Part shown: positions 62,949-64,000 of the stretch, piece by piece
Position numbering within the stretch: the stretch's first letter is position 1
Layout of the letters: the number at the start of each line of letters is the position of its first letter
DNA from: Neisseria macacae ATCC 33926
Lineage (GTDB): Bacteria; Pseudomonadota; Gammaproteobacteria; Burkholderiales; Neisseriaceae
Direction: 5' to 3'
DNA length: 64,000 nucleotides
Assembly: GCF_022749495.1 (NCBI RefSeq)
Contig: NZ_CP094241.1
Location: 2,046,001-2,110,000 of the forward strand
Program-made: the position numbers and the translations under genes
The notes under the pieces: model-generated
What the model was told of the DNA's origin: nothing
The model's input: the letters and a program-made list of their open reading frames with translations, nothing else
Databases searched by the model: none

Positions 62949-64000
62949 ATGTCCGAACTCTTCGCACCCCCCTCCATTTCCGTATCCGAACTCAACGCCC
63001 TCGCCAAAGCCTTGCTGGAAGACCATCTTGCCGGTTTGTGGATTGCGGGCGAAGTGTCCAATCTGACCCGTGCCGCCAGCGGGCATTATTATTTCTCGCT
63101 CAAAGACAGCCGCGCGCAGGTACGTTGCGCGATGTTTAAAGGTGCGGCGGCGCGTTTGGCGAAACCTTTGAAAGAAGGCGACCATATCGAAGTGGCGGGC
63201 AAAATCAGTATTTACGAGGCGCGGGGCGAATTTCAGATTACTGTGAACGAGGTGCGGCTCAAAGGCTTGGGGCAGCTTTACGAAGCCTACGAGCGGCTGA
63301 AGGCGCAGTTGCAGGCGGAAGGCGCGTTTGCGGCGGAACGCAAAAAACCTTTGCCTGCCCGACCGCAATGTATCGGCATCGTAACCAGTCTGGCGGCGGC
63401 GGCTTTGCGCGATGTCGTTACCACCTTGAAACGCCGCGCGCCCGAAATTCCCGTCATCGTTTATCCGACCGCCGTTCAAGGCTCGGGCAGCGAGTTTCAG
63501 ATTGCCCAAGCGATTAAAACCGCATCGCAACGCGCCGAATGCGATGTGTTGATTGTCTGTCGCGGCGGTGGCAGCATTGAAGACTTGTGGGCGTTTAATG
63601 AAGAGCCTGTTGTGCGCGCCATCGAAGCCTGCGCAATTCCTGTCGTCAGCGGCGTAGGACACGAAACCGATTTCACGCTCGCCGATTTTGTCGCCGACGT
63701 ACGCGCGCCCACGCCGACCGGCGCGGCGGAACTGGTCAGCCCCAACCGCCAAGAATCGCTGCACCGCCTCGCCCAAGCCCAAGGTCGTCTGAAAACCGTT
63801 TTGGAACAACGCTATTTCGATGCCAGCCAAAAGCTCGACTGGCTCGCGCGGCAAATCCGCCACCCGCGCCAAAAACTCGACGAACAGCGCACCTACATCC
63901 ACAAACTGGCGCAAACCCTGTCCTACTCGATGACGCAAAACGTCCGCACCCACACCGCCCGTTTCGAACGCCAAACCCAAGCCCTGAAACATTGCCGCCC
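62949..64000 (+). CDS. xseA: Exodeoxyribonuclease VII large subunit (cut by window end)
   Basis: At least 350 aa, running off the window. The N-terminal OB-fold ISVSELNALAKALLEDHLAGLWIAGEVSNL and KPLKEGDHIEVAGKISIYEARGEFQ are followed by the catalytic domain (RPQCIGIVTSLAAAALRDVVTTLKRRAPEIPVIVYPTAVQG; VCRGGGSIEDLWAFNEE; SGVGHETDFTLADFVADVRAPTPTGAAEL). The coiled-coil region begins near residue 275. The start is ATG at 62949. Full-length XseA is about 450 aa, so roughly 100 residues are missing. Confidence 0.95.
   Translation, partial: MSELFAPPSISVSELNALAKALLEDHLAGLWIAGEVSNLTRAASGHYYFSLKDSRAQVRCAMFKGAAARLAKPLKEGDHIEVAGKISIYEARGEFQITVNEVRLKGLGQLYEAYERLKAQLQAEGAFAAERKKPLPARPQCIGIVTSLAAAALRDVVTTLKRRAPEIPVIVYPTAVQGSGSEFQIAQAIKTASQRAECDVLIVCRGGGSIEDLWAFNEEPVVRAIEACAIPVVSGVGHETDFTLADFVADVRAPTPTGAAELVSPNRQESLHRLAQAQGRLKTVLEQRYFDASQKLDWLARQIRHPRQKLDEQRTYIHKLAQTLSYSMTQNVRTHTARFERQTQALKHCR

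Overview
The window is chromosomal DNA of a Neisseria species. The 12-mer AGGTCGTCTGAA and its complement occur dozens of times, singly or as inverted pairs. This is the DNA-uptake-sequence (DUS) dialect reported for the N. mucosa / N. sicca / N. macacae group, and not the GCCGTCTGAA form of meningococcus and gonococcus. Nine full-length Correia repeat enclosed elements (CREE, ~157 bp, TATAGTGGATTAA ends), a dRS3 pair and a comE gene next to an rRNA operon support the assignment. Most inverted DUS pairs lie just behind stop codons and probably act as terminators.

Layout. 1-10 kb: end of an IS3-family element, a 32-aa small ORF, purC, an RTX-repeat protein, a LemA-family protein, rfbD, a Cof-type HAD phosphatase, tRNA-Glu and tRNA-Arg, and a DnaQ-type exonuclease; five CREE lie here. 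9.5-11.7 kb is accessory: a complete IS3-family copy, a CREE and an AT-rich orphan secreted protein. 11.8-22 kb: maf, hemA, cysI, a lone fetB, nudB, an MscS channel, tRNA-Pro, gpmA and class I fumarase. 22.7-28.2 kb: a three-gene redox operon followed by a DASS-family anion transporter. 28.3-31.4 kb: tyrA, a heptosyltransferase, an IS5-like remnant and comE. 31.7-37.1 kb: a complete rRNA operon on the minus strand (16S, tRNA-Ile, tRNA-Ala, 23S, 5S), then rho and a BPSS1780-type membrane protein. 40-41.3 kb: a second complete IS3-family copy, inverted relative to the first. 41.4-49.7 kb: an EamA permease, a SpoIIAA-like protein, hisA, hisF, hisI, hisE, hinT, tatABC, a nitroreductase and glnB. 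50-64 kb: an NRAMP-like transporter, a broken prfA copy, a lipoprotein, prfA, apbE, lpxK, two DUF2059 proteins, a Trm112-like protein, kdsB, adk, pyrF, hldA (rfaE1), rfaD and the start of xseA.

Most interesting system. The operon at 22751-26267 encodes an iron-sulfur protein with three cluster motifs, a fumarate-reductase-type flavoprotein that keeps the substrate residues but lacks the FAD-linking histidine, and a NuoF-like NADH-oxidising subunit. No membrane anchor is encoded. Together they form a complete predicted path NADH -> FMN -> Fe-S -> FAD -> fumarate-like acceptor. A DASS anion transporter lies downstream and class I fumarase is divergent upstream. An FNR-like dyad is placed about where a class II activator site should be relative to a candidate -10. 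I infer an uncharacterised soluble NADH:fumarate (or related unsaturated acid) reductase used under low oxygen.

Other notable points: a family of 24-nt repeats attached to DUS, with compensatory stem changes; a 179-bp element with perfect 33-bp inverted ends; a truncated second copy of the prfA 5' end; an NRAMP-like protein without the metal-binding motifs; and four AG-dialect DUS confined to 55.8-60.8 kb.
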